From positions 77,089,914-77,153,913 of the forward strand of contig OX375881.1 of NCBI GenBank assembly GCA_947359465.1: DNA of 64,000 nucleotides. The letters run 5' to 3'. The position numbers were made by a program, and so were the translations under genes. Positions 11,614-22,748 of the stretch are shown piece after piece. The notes beneath the pieces were generated by a model. That model worked only from the letters and a program-made list of their open reading frames with translations, did no database searches and was not told the origin of the DNA. Origin of the DNA: Metellina segmentata. Its lineage: Eukaryota > Arthropoda > Arachnida > Araneae > Tetragnathidae. Every line of letters begins with the position of its first letter. Position 1 is the first letter of the stretch.

Positions 11614-11689
11614 GTTGTGATCTAGGAATTGAAACAACATGAAGGCAGCATCTAATAATTATCACTGCAATGTGTGTGCAAATAATCAC

Positions 11690-12330
11690 GCCACCAAACG
11701 AGAGGACAGATCTATTGTGCTGATGACTATTACGAATCGTGCTGCAGCATCAAGAATACTAGCTCAAAAACATAAGGCTGTGTTGTATAATAACCTGTGT
11801 TAGCATTTATATATCCTGTGGCAGCAGTACCACAAGCGTCTACGTCTGCAATGGCGCGTAGAACGACGCACACGGACACAAACGAATGGCATGATGTCAT
11901 CTTTTCTGAATAATCCCAATTCTGCCAACTGCATCACGATGGCCGATACTACGGACACAGACAGTATGACTTTTGAATTATGGATAACCATACTGGTCCG
12001 TAACCTGGCGTTATGGTTTAAAGCACCATAGGATTATTCTCCCGTGCCAGACTAGTACACATTGCCAACATATTCAACAGCCACCGTTACATCTTTGAAG
12101 TTTGGGAGTTTGTACTACTTGCTTAGAGCTGCAGGGCTTTCCAGTGGCCAATTTTCAACAATAAGCGGGCGAACGCGTTACATGCAACGTACCACAACTC
12201 CTCAAAGTCCACCAGGATCCACTTCTTCCATGGCCAGCCCGTTTACGAGATATATCATTCACCGAACGCGTCTGGTCGATGATATTCCAACAAGACCAGA
12301 CCACCCCCGGTTTGACTTTGGCAAGGTATG
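11690..12330 (+). pseudogene. Decayed Tc1-like transposase relic
   Basis: Three-frame reading recovers short Tc1 words in the right order: TKREDRSIV near 11695, EWHDVIFSE near 11885, then HHDGR, HTGP and PGVMV to about 12020, followed by SRARLVHIANIFNSHRYI near 12040-12090. The first catalytic aspartate and the residue after it read E-stop. There are many stops and frameshifts, and no inverted ends were found. Its left end abuts the truncated satellite unit at about 11613. Confidence 0.75.
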
Positions 12331-12333
12331 GTA

Positions 12334-12590
12334 GAAGCTAGGTAGGTATTTTAACTAACGTCGTTCTGGAGCAACAAAACTGGCTATTCACGACGGTTCG
12401 GGATCATTCCCGAAAGGAAAGATCCAAGGATAACACCATGTAGTTTTGAATCAAGATCAGATGATGATTTAAAAACTTGAACTGGAACCACACTCTACAA
12501 ACTTCCACACCACGCCAACGTGAGAACATTTGAGGCCACGACAGATTTAACAAGCACGAAAGAAGCCTGGACAGACCACTCTTAACACAC
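12334..12590 (-). mobile_element. SINE copy
   Basis: Begins with the reverse of the CCTA-type tail (TAGGTAGGTATTTT) followed by AACTAACGTCGTTCTGGAGC, then CGACGGTTCGGGATCATTCC and the body to AACGTGAGAACATTTGAGG. The tRNA-like head is degraded or absent. Confidence 0.75.
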
Positions 12591-12640
12591 ACCCAAAGCC
12601 TCTTTGTTTCAATGGCCAGATGTGTAGCTGTCGTTCATGA

Positions 12641-12780
12641 TAGGTAAGTATTTGATTGACGTCACACTGGAATATTAGTGACGATCCGAAATCAATCCGT
12701 AAGGGAAAGATTCGAGGACAACACCACGTAATTTTGAACCACGGTCAGATGACGATATCGTTCATGGTGGTTACACAAAA
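12641..12780 (-). mobile_element. SINE fragment
   Basis: A second partial copy follows directly: TAGGTAAGTATTTGATTGAC, GACGATCCGAAATCAATCC and CACGTAATTTTGAACCACGG match the SINE body. It stops before the tRNA-like head. Confidence 0.7.
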
Positions 12781-13912
12781 TACTGATTCTTCAAGTTCCG
12801 CAATGCGAAAGGAGCTGCGTGATTCCAATCATTTCACCCGTGTGCTTTAATGTAATTCGTAAAATAGATATGACTTACTTGTCCTTCATGGGTTTTCGAT
12901 AGCCAACTGTGTAATTACAAATATTTCATTACGATTTTGGAGAATTGTAACGGTTTTTTCTCTTAATCATAAATATTACCAAGCTAAAAAATATTAAAAA
13001 AGTCAATTTTAAATATATCTGACTCTTTTATTTGAATTATTTCCCTGCTTTGGGTTGGAATCAAAATAATCCCAGAAAATTAGAAAGGTGAAACTATGTA
13101 GTAGGTTTTCTAGAACAGGAAGTAAAAAAAGAAATTGTATGTACTATTGTTACTATTATTTACGGTCCCCGAAATATTATACGATATTCTTTTCGACAAC
13201 GAAATAAAAAGTCTCAAGCATCTTGTTCAAACAGATTTATTTTCCGTTCGAGCATTCTATTCGAAGCAGAACCATTCCTTAAATTGATCACATGGAATTT
13301 AGTTTTACGGTACCCTGACCAGCAAAGGTAGTTTACTCTCTCCAAAAAGGACGTGCACTGAATTCCTCCTAAAAATATGTGTTTTACAGCAGTAAATTTG
13401 AAGTCTTGAAACTGCAATGATTTTTCTTCTCAGAGGGAATGTTATACATGTATTCATATAAAGATTTGTAAAACGGTGAAAGTAGTAGAGGTTAAGGAGC
13501 AAGATAGAGATACGTTCTCACACTAGAAATAAATGCTTCAAAACTTGACTTCTAACGTTTGCGTTTTCTGAAACAACTAATATTGCGTCAAAGACAATTT
13601 CTATTGTAGAGCACGTAATACTATACTTTAAATCTACGATTTTGTTCGCATCATTTAACAAAAGTATATTTAGAATATACATGTATTCATTTACAAAGGA
13701 ATTTATGAAATCCCCATAACACCATATCTTTCATTCAAAGCCTGATATTTTCAGGCATACTAAACATACTGATATTTTCAGATTATGGTTATTTCATTGT
13801 TCTTAGAATGTAATAGTTTATGTACATTAATATTAGTAATATTTGGTATCCATTTTATTCTAATCGCACTTTATTCTTTCATGTAGTTGTAATTTTGAAA
13901 CAGTTGTGTATA
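12781..13912. other. AT-rich intergenic, nothing recognised
   Basis: Two overlapping minus-strand open frames at 13214-13502 have no recognisable domain and are treated as chance. Confidence 0.45.
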
Positions 13913-13915
13913 CTA

Positions 13916-14792
13916 CTGTAATCAAAAAGTACCTAGATAGGCTGTCATAAAACAAAAGGTATCAAATTATTGGTCCAAATTTATTATATCTCTTTCAAAG
14001 TAATCTCTTATGATTTAAATGCACTTTTGCCAAAGTTTTTTGCAATCCTCAAAACGTGCCAAAAAGTCGTTTTTGTGAAACCCCTTCAGGGTTCGTATAG
14101 AATTTTCTTTTATTGCATCAATGGACTCTAAACTGTGACCACGAAGAGGAGGTTTTGCCTGTGGAAATAAGAAAAAGTCATATCATATGAATATGGAGCT
14201 CGTGGAGCCGTATTTGTTGAATGATTTGTCAAAAAATCACGAATAATGATGACATTGTGAGAGGGCGCATTATCGTGATGCAAAACCCATGTGTTTACCT
14301 CTACACAATTCAGATAATTTTCGACTCGTCGTTTCGACGAATGATATAGGAACTTGTTCAATAATGTCTCGTATTGTTAAACGACGATCAGTAAGCACAC
14401 ATTCTCTGACCTGATCGAAGTGGATGGTCTTTCAGATCGCGAATCATCTACGACAGATTCTCTACTTTCTTTAAGCTTTTTATACCAATCAAATACTGTT
14501 GTTTTTGATAAACAGTCGTCTGTAAAAACGTTTTTCAACATTTAAAATGGTAGCAGAAATTTCAATGAGGAAAAAATTTAATGCATGTTCTTTGCTCAAT
14601 AACATTCGACATTTTGGAAAATCAACGAAATGAAAATGTTTCTCTGATTAAAAACAAATTTATGATCAGACGATAAAATAAATTGTCGCCACATGTTTAT
14701 ATAAGTTGTAAAAATATTTGATAAAAGTTCGCAGACGATATCTACTACATATGTATTTTAAAGGAAGCATTCATACTTTTTGGTCACAGTAG
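13916..14792 (-). mobile_element. Mariner (DD34D) element, internally deleted
   Basis: The left end CTGTAATCAAAAAGTAC and the right end read inward CTGTGACCAAAAAGTAT form short inverted repeats flanked by TA. At about 877 bp it is shorter than the usual 1.3 kb. The coding remnant on the minus strand lacks the middle of the transposase. Confidence 0.8.
14015..14541 (-). pseudogene. Mariner transposase relic with central deletion
   Basis: Minus-strand reading from 14541 gives FTDDCLSKTTVFDWYKKLKE and then DDSRSERPSTS, the second helix-turn-helix and linker of mariner transposases. The sequence then jumps to WVLHHDNAPSH (second catalytic aspartate) and a degraded YSYDMTFSYF where YSPDLAPCDFF-like sequence is expected. 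The third catalytic aspartate is tyrosine, 34 residues after the second. The stretch holding the first catalytic aspartate is missing. The C-terminus KENSIRTLKGF is clear near 14090-14120. Not functional. Confidence 0.85.
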
Positions 14793-14799
14793 TAGTACC

Positions 14800-15520
14800 T
14801 TACTATGTTACAAAATTACTGTTTTGGTATTGAATGGAATAAAATTAAAAGGCTTCTTTTAATTTTCATCAACCAATTTCCCATACTTTACTTTACTCCT
14901 AGATATATTGGTATGTTATAAGTTGAGATTGCCTTCTTGTTCTGTTTTTAAACATGAAATGCCTGCCGCTTCGTTTCATTCCACACTATGCTAGACGACA
15001 CGTTTTATGAGACTGTTGCATCTATAAATCGAAGTTCTCACTTCACTCCCTTCCCTCCGTCGAACTATTTATGGGATTTTTTGATGTTCCAGAACTTGAG
15101 GAAAAGACAACATAAAATTCTAAATCTTGCTAACTTGAACTAAATACTAAGTATAACCGAAGAGAATTTACATAAACCTTATATTCTACAACCTTCAAGT
15201 TTATACTATGTTCTAAAATTACCGTTTTTTGTATTGAATAGAAAATAGTTCAAAGGCTCCTTTAAATTTTAACAACCAATTTCTTATACTTTTCCACTTA
15301 GTTTTATTCCACAATATGATAGAGACACGTTTTATGAGACGGTTGCATCTATAGATCAAAGTTCATTTCACTACCTTCCCTCCGTTCAACTACTGATGTG
15401 ATTTTTTGATGTTCCAGAACTTGAGGAAAAGACAACATAAAATTCTCAATCTTGCGCAAGTATAACCGACGAGAATTTACATAAACATTTTATTCTGCAA
15501 CCCTACAAGCTCATACCGAG
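14800..15520 (+). repeat. Tandem duplication of about 400 bp
   Basis: Unit 1 (about 14803-15200) and unit 2 (about 15203-15510) share, in order, TACTATGTT, TTGTATTGAAT, CAACCAATTTC, CACGTTTTATGAGAC, CCTTCCCTCCGT, GATGTTCCAGAACTTGAGG and GAATTTACATAAAC. Unit 2 is shorter through internal deletions. It is non-coding as far as can be seen. Confidence 0.85.
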
Positions 15521-16213
15521 TTCGCTTTTTTCAATCTTTTCTACCTCTCAGTCCTTGGCGAAGTATTAGTTTGACTTTCGTATTACATTCATACTTGAAA
15601 AAAACCCCATACAAGGTTTTTTTTGGCTATTTGGAAATGGACTTTTCTTGCTGTAGTATAAAACCTCATTTCCTCCAAGAACGGAATCCGATGGGAGAAC
15701 CTTTCAGTGTGTACTTAAGCATTCGTAGCATGGGTATGTATACTGCGACTTAAACAGGTAAAATTCTGCAAACAGGATACGTTAGAATAAGATTGAAAGA
15801 CTGAAGTGCTGCTTTTCAAACCATCTCGAATCTTTAAAAAAAACCTTACCTGTCGCGTTCCCCGGAAAAGAGAATATCACCAGATTATACGAAGGCTGAC
15901 ATCAAAAGTTTGCAGCATTCATATTCTAGAGACTCCCATTCAGGAGTTGCTGATAACGCTACAGCGTGTACACAGAACCTCCAAACGATGTCGCGAATGA
16001 AAGAAAAGAGTTGTACGGAATATCGCTTAGGCTCCAAAAAGCATATCTTCAGAAATGTCAAACGGGTCTTTTGATGCAATAGCTTTTATGCGGCTAGGAT
16101 CCGATATAATCTACTTGTAAGATAAGGGTTTTGAGCTAAGGATGTAAGGGAAACTTGCAAATGAATCTATGCATCGGGAGATATTTCCGATCTAAGGCTC
16201 TTCCACTTTTGAT
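15521..16213. other. Unrecognised sequence left of the copia element
   Basis: Short open frames at 15571-15753 and 15806-16000 show no recognisable domain. Nothing links this stretch to the retrotransposon. Confidence 0.45.
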
Positions 16214-16450
16214 GGTTATCTCAGGCTATTTTTGTAGCACGAAGGAGGTTCGTGTCGTGCAAGTTTACCAACGGGATGAAATCACGCTATCAACTAGGGT
16301 TTGAAAGTTTACAAATAATTATTTTGCGTCGCGATGTGTTGGTGAAGAGAATGATAAAACTAGTCTTTTTTTAAGTTGATAACTTTACATGTTGGTGTGG
16401 GGGTAGTGTATTTTATAGACTGATTGGGTGGTGGGTGGTCACAACTGTTT
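16214..16450 (+). repeat. Left copy of the 236/237-bp direct repeat
   Basis: Identical to 20897-21132 except for one T in a T-run (seven here, six there). It lies immediately upstream of the LTR. In the right-hand copy the same sequence directly follows RNase H, which suggests it is the end of pol plus the 3' untranslated region and not LTR. Confidence 0.92.
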
Positions 16451-16664
16451 TGTTGGATCAGTGGCTATTTGTCCCAATGTGCATCGGCAAATGTGCCGTA
16501 TGGGGTCTGTTATTCTAAGTTTGTATTTCTAATTCAGACAGTTTGCTATATAACTGATATGTTCTTCTGGTGAAACCCCAGTCGGGTTGTGCTTCCGTGT
16601 AAATAAAATGATAGGTTTTATTTTAAAGGAGAGTTTTTCTTATGCATAAAACCTACACCAAACA
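16451..16664 (+). promoter_or_regulatory. Copia LTR with TATA box and poly(A) signal
   Basis: It begins TGTTGGATCAGTGGC and ends CCAAACA, the TG...CA ends of an LTR, and TGTTGG is a familiar copia start. TATATA lies at 16547-16552 and AATAAA at 16602-16607, a reasonable promoter/poly(A) pair. The primer-binding site follows at 16666. The alternative is an LTR that starts further left near 16210; the exact stop of the right repeat at the equivalent of 16450 argues against that. Confidence 0.7.
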
Positions 16665-16665
16665 G

Positions 16666-16679
16666 GGTTATGGGCCCAG
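16666..16679 (+). other. Primer-binding site (initiator tRNA-Met half)
   Basis: GGTTATGGGCCCAG matches the primer-binding site known for Drosophila copia, which uses an internal half of initiator methionine tRNA. It lies one base after the LTR end. Confidence 0.85.
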
Positions 16680-16764
16680 CCCAACCCGATTCTTTTTTTA
16701 ACTAAAATGTTAAAACTAAATTAAGTTTACTTCGAAATTGTATTTAGTTGGCTGCTCTAGTTGC

Positions 16765-19700
16765 ATGATGGCAGAATCGTTTAGTTTTCCAAAACTAAGC
16801 GAGTTTAACTACACCACATGGAAGACTGACGTTAAAGTCTTACTGATGGATCGTGGGTGCTGGGAATTTATAGTTGGAAATCCTGTTCCTTGCCCAGAAA
16901 GTGCACCAGAAAAGGAAAAGCGTATGTTTCTATGGAGAAAGCAACGAGCTTATACGACCATCTATCAAAGTTTAGAAAGAAGATTTCACACCCTGATCGC
17001 AGATACTGAGGACGGGAAGACTGCATGGGAGACGTTGAAACTTCACTTTGAACCTACTTCAAGAGCAAGATTGGCCGGCTTAGTAGATGAATTTTTCGAC
17101 ATGCGTTTCGACTCTGGGGAAGAAACTATCGGAATTTACAGTAAGAAAATTGCTGAAAAACAACTACAGATCAAAGATTCCGGGTTAGAAATTCCAGAGC
17201 TTCTTGTATGCTTTCAACTTATACGAAGATTACCTCCAGATTATGATAACCTAGTACAACACATGTACAGATTCGAGGATGCAGAGTTTACAGTAAACAA
17301 CGTTACAAAGCAATTACTTGCCGAAGCTGGAAGAATTGATTTAAAAAGAAAAGATGAAGGAAAAATCCATACAGTGATTGGAAACGCCTATGCTTCAAAG
17401 AATAGAGCAATACATGCTGCACAGAAGAAATCGACCAATAAATCTGAACGCAGTGGAGGTGTGCTGGACCCTGACAAAAAGTCACACAGAAATGACGAAG
17501 CTTATCGTATGGGGCCGTGTGGTTATTGTCACAAACCAGGACATGCTGAAAGTCGATGTTTCAAGAAGAATAGACTAGTCAAGAAGTCAGTCCGAGATAA
17601 AAACGGTGCATGTTTTGTTGACATTGCACTTGCAACCACTTCACCTAGTAAAAATCTTGAGGAGTTCCTCGTCGATTCGGCTGCTACTTCGCATTGCTGT
17701 AATCAAAGGGACTGGTTTTATAACTTCAAGCTGACCAAACCTGCGTCTATTCTCGTTGGAGACCAAGATTGTACTTCGAAAGTCCTTGGAGTAGGAGATA
17801 TCGATTTTGTAGTAAAAGACATTTCAGGTAATGTAAAAATTATACTGAAGAATGTATTGTATACTCCTAATATGCGTAGAAACTTAATAGGTGGTTCGAA
17901 TATAGATATTGCAGGTATGAAAGTTATTTGGGGTGACAATAAGATGATTGTATATACTAAAAATGATAATTATTTCTTTACTGTACCCTTAATTGATAAA
18001 TTGTATATAGTAAGAGGATATCCTAAAATATATAAAGAATCTGTTAATGTATCTTTAAATATTAATACTGTGCACCGGAGATTTGGTCACGTAAATGTTG
18101 CTCTGATAGAGCAAATGAGTAGAAATAATTCCATAGAAGGAATTGAAAATTTATGTTCTAAAGCAAAGGACAAAAATTGTGATGTTTGCAAAATTGCTAA
18201 ATCCACTAGAGTGTCCTTAAAAACAAACGAGTACAAACGACTTACTACTAATATCCTACAAAGAGTTTATATGGATTTGTGGGGTCCTTCTCCAGTGAAT
18301 TCTTTGGGTGGGGGAAAGTATTTTCTATCTATCATAGACGACTATTCGCGTAAAGTTGAGGTTTACGTAATCAAAAGTAAAACTGAAGTTTTTAGCTGTT
18401 TTAAAACTTATTTGGCTAAAGTAGAAAGGGAAACAAATTGCAAATTGAAGTGTGTGAGATCTGATAATGCTCTTGATTTCGTGCACAAAGAGTTTGAGAA
18501 ATTCCTCGGTGACTTAGGAATTAAACATGAGCGTACATCTACGTACACAAGTGAACAAAATGGGGTTGCTGAAAAGTTTAATAGGACCGCCATGGATGGA
18601 GTACGTGCCATGCTCCAAGACAGTGGATTGCAACCACGTTTTTGGGCGGAAACCCTTATGGCATTTGTGCACATCAGAAACCGGTGTGTACACAAAGTAA
18701 CAGACGGTTTGACTCCTATAGAAATATGGAGTGATCACAAACCCTCTGTGAAACATTTCAAAATATTCGGATCTCTTACTTTCGTACATGTTCCTAAAAT
18801 TCACAGGAATAAACTTCAACCGCGAGCAAAGCCTGGAATTTTGGTGGGCTATGCGACAAAAACAAAAGGTTATAGGATTTTTATCCCTAAGGAACGTATA
18901 TATATATATATAAAGTTATTGAAACGGTTCATGTCAAAATTGATGAAACTAAGAAAGGGGTTAATTGTTTGTTTGGGAAAGATAAATGTTCCGATTATGC
19001 TAGATTTGACTTAAATGCGGATTTTTATGAAACAACTTCCGATGACGACTCGAATCGGATCGAAAAAGATCAAGCTTCTGATACTCGTATTTTAAGTGCT
19101 TTAAATATTAGCGAGTGGGAAAGAGTAGAAAAACCTCGCACAATGAGCAATAGAATTGATGTATATTACTATCCACCAAATTCTAGCGTTAGATTAAGAT
19201 CTGTAAATGATGCTAGAAAATATTGTAATGAAAATAGAATAGATTTTAATCCTGATAAATTTTGCTTTAAACCTGATTGTGTTGTAAATACTAAAAATGT
19301 AGATTCTACTAACATGTCTTATTTTCAAGGTAAAAAGGATTATTTAAATGATCAATTAGAGGATATATTTCACGAATGTTATAGCACTGAAGTGCCAAAA
19401 ACATTTTATGAAACGCAGCAAAGTCAGAATAAGGCTAAGTGGGATGCTGCAATGGCCGATGAACTTCGAATTATGAAGGATCGAAAGGTTTGGGATCTGG
19501 TTGATCCACCTTCTAATGTTCCAGTAATTGGAAGTGGGTTTATACAGTAAAATTGGATGATAAAAATAATCCGAAAAAATATAAAGCCAGGTTAGTGGCA
19601 CAAGGGTTTAAGCAAAGACCAGGCGTTGATTTTAATGAAATCTTTTCACCTGTTGTAAATTTTAACATTATCAAGTTACTGTTTATACTATTAGTGTCTA

Positions 19701-20920
19701 TATTACATTGGCATAATGTTCAGTTGGATATAAAATCTGCCTATCTCTATGGTAAATTAAAAGAACCAATATATATGAGGCAACCACTTGGCCATGAAGT
19801 AAAAGGGTTCGAAAATAAATTGTGTTTTTTAAACAGAGCAATTTATGGTTTGCACCAAAGTTCGCGGGAGTGGAACTTTGAACTCGATAGTATTTTGAAA
19901 AAGTTAGGATTTGTTAAACTAAATTGGACTAATTGTGTATATAAATTTAAAAGTAATGTTATATTAACCGTCTATGTTGACGATATAATCTTGTATGGTA
20001 AAACAAATTATTTAATTCAAGAAGCTGTTGAATTAATTAAAAGTAAATTTGATGTTACTGAACTTGGACAGACTAAATACCTTTTGGGCGTGAATTTTGA
20101 ATACGTTAATGATTGTTTATATATGCATCAACTAACGTATATTGAAAGGTTAATTACTAAGTTTTCTGAACTACCAAAGTCATTGGTAAAGCTTCCTTTC
20201 AAAGTAGGCTATATGCTGCCTGACAAAATTCCTGAAAGTGATATTGTTGAAAATGATTTGATGAAAAAATATCCTTATAGAACACTTATTGGTTGTCTAT
20301 CATTTTTAGCTGATCGTAGCAGACCTGATATTTCATATTCCGTAAATTTAATGTCTCAATTCTGTAACGGATATACTTTTCAACACTGGAAAATTGTTGC
20401 TGATATTGTAAACTATGTTTTTATGACCAAAAGTTACAGAATTAATCTTTCTAATATTTCAGGATCTGAATTGGACTGTTACTCTGATGCTAATTGGGGA
20501 TCAGATTTAACCTACCGTCACTCGACGAGCGGTTATATTTTCTATTTTGGTAACGTAGCGTTTGCATGGAGATCAAGCAAACAGAAGTGTATTGCTCTAT
20601 CATCCATGGAATCTGAATTTGTGGCTCTGTGTGAGAGCGTTAAAGAATCAATCTGGTTTTCCAGAGTTATAAAAGAACTAAATCTTATTCCCAATTCCAT
20701 CGTACCAAATCATTTTTGTGATAATCAAGCAGCCATATGTTTTGCTAAAAACCCAATGGAAATTTTTAAAACTAAGCATATTGATATTCGCTTTAAATTT
20801 ATTCGGAATTTAGTAGATGAAAATTCTGTTAAAATAATTCATATTGGAACTAACAACAATCGAGCTGATTGTTTAACTCTGATAATGTTTGTCTCAGGTT
20901 ATCTCAGGCTATTTTTGTAG
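16765..20920 (+). pseudogene. Copia gag-pol polyprotein, two frameshifts
   Basis: The first ATG in frame is at 16765 (MMAESFSFPKL); the frame is open upstream without an ATG. Gag ends with a CCHC knuckle at 17518-17559 (CGYC...GH...RC). Protease has VDSAATSH (aspartate at 17674) where DSGA is usual. Integrase has its zinc-binding region near 18070-18195 and catalytic residues at 18274, 18463 and 18571, with 35 residues between the last two. A (TA)7 insertion at 18898-18911 shifts the frame. A second shift of about four lost bases lies near 19534. RT has YVDD at 19973-19984; RNase H has SDANWGS and SSMESEF near 20485-20610. The frame stops at 20920 inside the right direct repeat. The C-terminal ADCLT is not followed by the usual K. 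Confidence 0.93.
18898..18911 (+). repeat. (TA)7 insertion inside pol
   Basis: Fourteen bases of alternating A and T separate GGAACGT from AAAGTTATTG. Removing them would restore a continuous frame, so they account for the first frameshift. Slippage or a TA-repeat expansion is the likely cause. Confidence 0.85.
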
Positions 20921-21132
20921 CACGAAGGAGGTTCGTGTCGTGCAAGTTTACCAACGGGATGAAATCACGCTATCAACTAGGGTTTGAAAGTTTACAAATA
21001 ATTATTTTGCGTCGCGATGTGTTGGTGAAGAGAATGATAAAACTAGTCTTTTTTAAGTTGATAACTTTACATGTTGGTGTGGGGGTAGTGTATTTTATAG
21101 ACTGATTGGGTGGTGGGTGGTCACAACTGTTT
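20897..21132 (+). repeat. Right copy of the 236/237-bp direct repeat
   Basis: It directly follows the end of RNase H. Another frame through its start reads AIFVARRRFVSCKF, which could be a shifted pol C-terminus. It ends CACAACTGTTT and is followed by ATTTTAAAA instead of the LTR. Confidence 0.9.
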
Positions 21133-22424
21133 ATTTTAAAAATTTTAATTTAGTAAAAATGTTTGAATTTAGTAAAATTTGGGTATTATACAATAGAATA
21201 CACACGAAACTCTGTAAACGTGCTATAATTTTGAAAGCCTTTCATACTGAATTGGAATACAAAATGCCTTACCTCTTCACACGCATATAGATATGACAGA
21301 AGATGTTGAAAATGTATGTCATTCGCATCTAAAGAGGGAAACTCGGCGTTGTATAGTGTCCAATGTACACTTAAGTATGGTATTTATCACTTTACTTCCC
21401 TGTGTGATGTTGTTTCTAAGCTTCTGAATAGTCTCAGACATGTCTGCATACCACATCTATAAGATGATTCCATAGGAAATGTTTTCCAGTTTCAAATTAA
21501 AGCTCATTTTGGGTTAGGTCCCAATTAAATAACCCTGCATATTAATGGTGAAAAACGGGAAGCAAATTCCATGACTTTAACAACATGTCTAGGGACAATT
21601 TAAGTACTTTTTAGACATTTTAAGAAGAAAACAATCAAAGCGCACTTTTATTTTAAATAGGATATTTTGATTGTAAAGATACATAACAATATAAGCATAA
21701 TGTCAATGAAATGTAATTTTGTAAATTTTATAACGGATGCTTTGAGAAGAAATATAACGCTTAAAACGCAGATAAAAGTCACGCAAAAACCAAAAATTAT
21801 TTATTCTACTATTCATTATAAACCTGAATACTGAGCAATTATTGCAAATTGTCGTGGTAGTCGTGGTGTCATCAAGTCATTCTAGAGCCTGAAAATCATT
21901 GCATATAGCCAAAAATAAACAAAATCAAAGAAAAAGTTCACCACGGTGCCTTTGGTTTCGTATATAAATCTAGTCATTTTGTTCTGCTACAGAACAAACG
22001 TTTCTGGAATTACGTTTTATAAATTCTAACGAAATACTAAATATATGCATTGTAGTAGTACCCTATAAAGGGACACTGAATACTTTTGTGGGAATTCAGT
22101 AGACTGTAATAATTCTTACAGAACCCATGCTTTATTTGCAATGCACTAAGGTAGGCATTTTATGTCAAATGTAGAGGGAAATGGCTCAGTGGAGAAACCT
22201 GTTTTCACTACTCTCTACAAACGTCACATAACCTATCTTGTTTTTTGAATACGTTTTCAGCATTCCATCTAGAAAAATTCCAAAGAATGAATTCCAAATC
22301 GATGTATGATAGTTGATTGGTCAACGCTAATCATATTAAACGGAAAGCATCGCAAGAACATGTGGAATGCGGAATTAAAATCTTCGCATTTCGTCGGGTT
22401 GGTCATTGCAAACTACTCTCATAG
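21133..22424. other. AT-rich intergenic, nothing recognised
   Basis: No credible gene or repeat partner seen right of the copia element. The open frame at 22306-22500 overlaps the SINE head. Confidence 0.45.
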
Positions 22425-22748
22425 AGGAATGAGGGCCAAGCCCGGTTGGAAGAGTAACGGATTAGCAATCGGAGGGTTACGAGTTCAAAACCAGGTCTAA
22501 CCATGAGGTCGTCGTATACAAGGAGGCTGGTGCATGTTAAATCTGTCGTGGCCTTAGATATTATTATATTAACGTTGTGTGGAAGTTTGGAGATGGGATT
22601 GTAAGATCAGACATTGACCTCGTCATCAAACCGTGGTTACAAAAAAAGAGATGTCCTTGGATTATTCCTTTAGGGATTGATCCCAGACCCTCGCCAATAG
22701 CCCATTGTGTTGTTCTAGTACGTCGTTAATTAAGTACCTACCTCACCA
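22425..22748 (+). mobile_element. tRNA-derived SINE, near full length
   Basis: The head resembles a tRNA gene: CCCGGTTGGAAGAGTAACGG near an A box, and GGGTTACGAGTTCAAAACC as a degraded B box. The body then runs GGTCGTCGTATACAAGG, TGCATGTTAAATCTGTCGTG, GGGATTGATCCCAGACCC and GCCAATAGCCCATTGTG. It ends GTACGTCGTTAATTAAG with a CCTA-type tail (ACCTACCTCACC). This copy defines SINE orientation: head first, tail last. Confidence 0.85.

Larger units (their letters stand above)
16214..21132 (+). mobile_element. Copia-type LTR retrotransposon, single-LTR structure
   Basis: Order seen: a 237-bp repeat (16214-16450), one LTR (16451-16664), primer-binding site, gag, protease, integrase, reverse transcriptase, RNase H, then a second copy of the repeat (20897-21132). 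The usual order protease-integrase-RT-RNase H is that of Ty1/copia. There is no second LTR; the right repeat stops exactly at the base where the LTR would begin. The polyprotein frame is broken twice, so this copy cannot move by itself. Confidence 0.9.

Noticed and set aside
8401..11689. Several 60-86-codon open frames
   Set aside because: They recur with the 286-bp satellite period or cross its edge and have no coding features.
16210..16664. A longer 455-bp copia LTR starting near 16210
   Set aside because: The right-hand repeat stops exactly at the TGTTGG start at 16451, and a TG start with a copia-like word is better there. Kept as the alternative.
17303..18819. Minus-strand frames opposite copia gag-pol
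   Set aside because: Shadows of the real plus-strand coding region.
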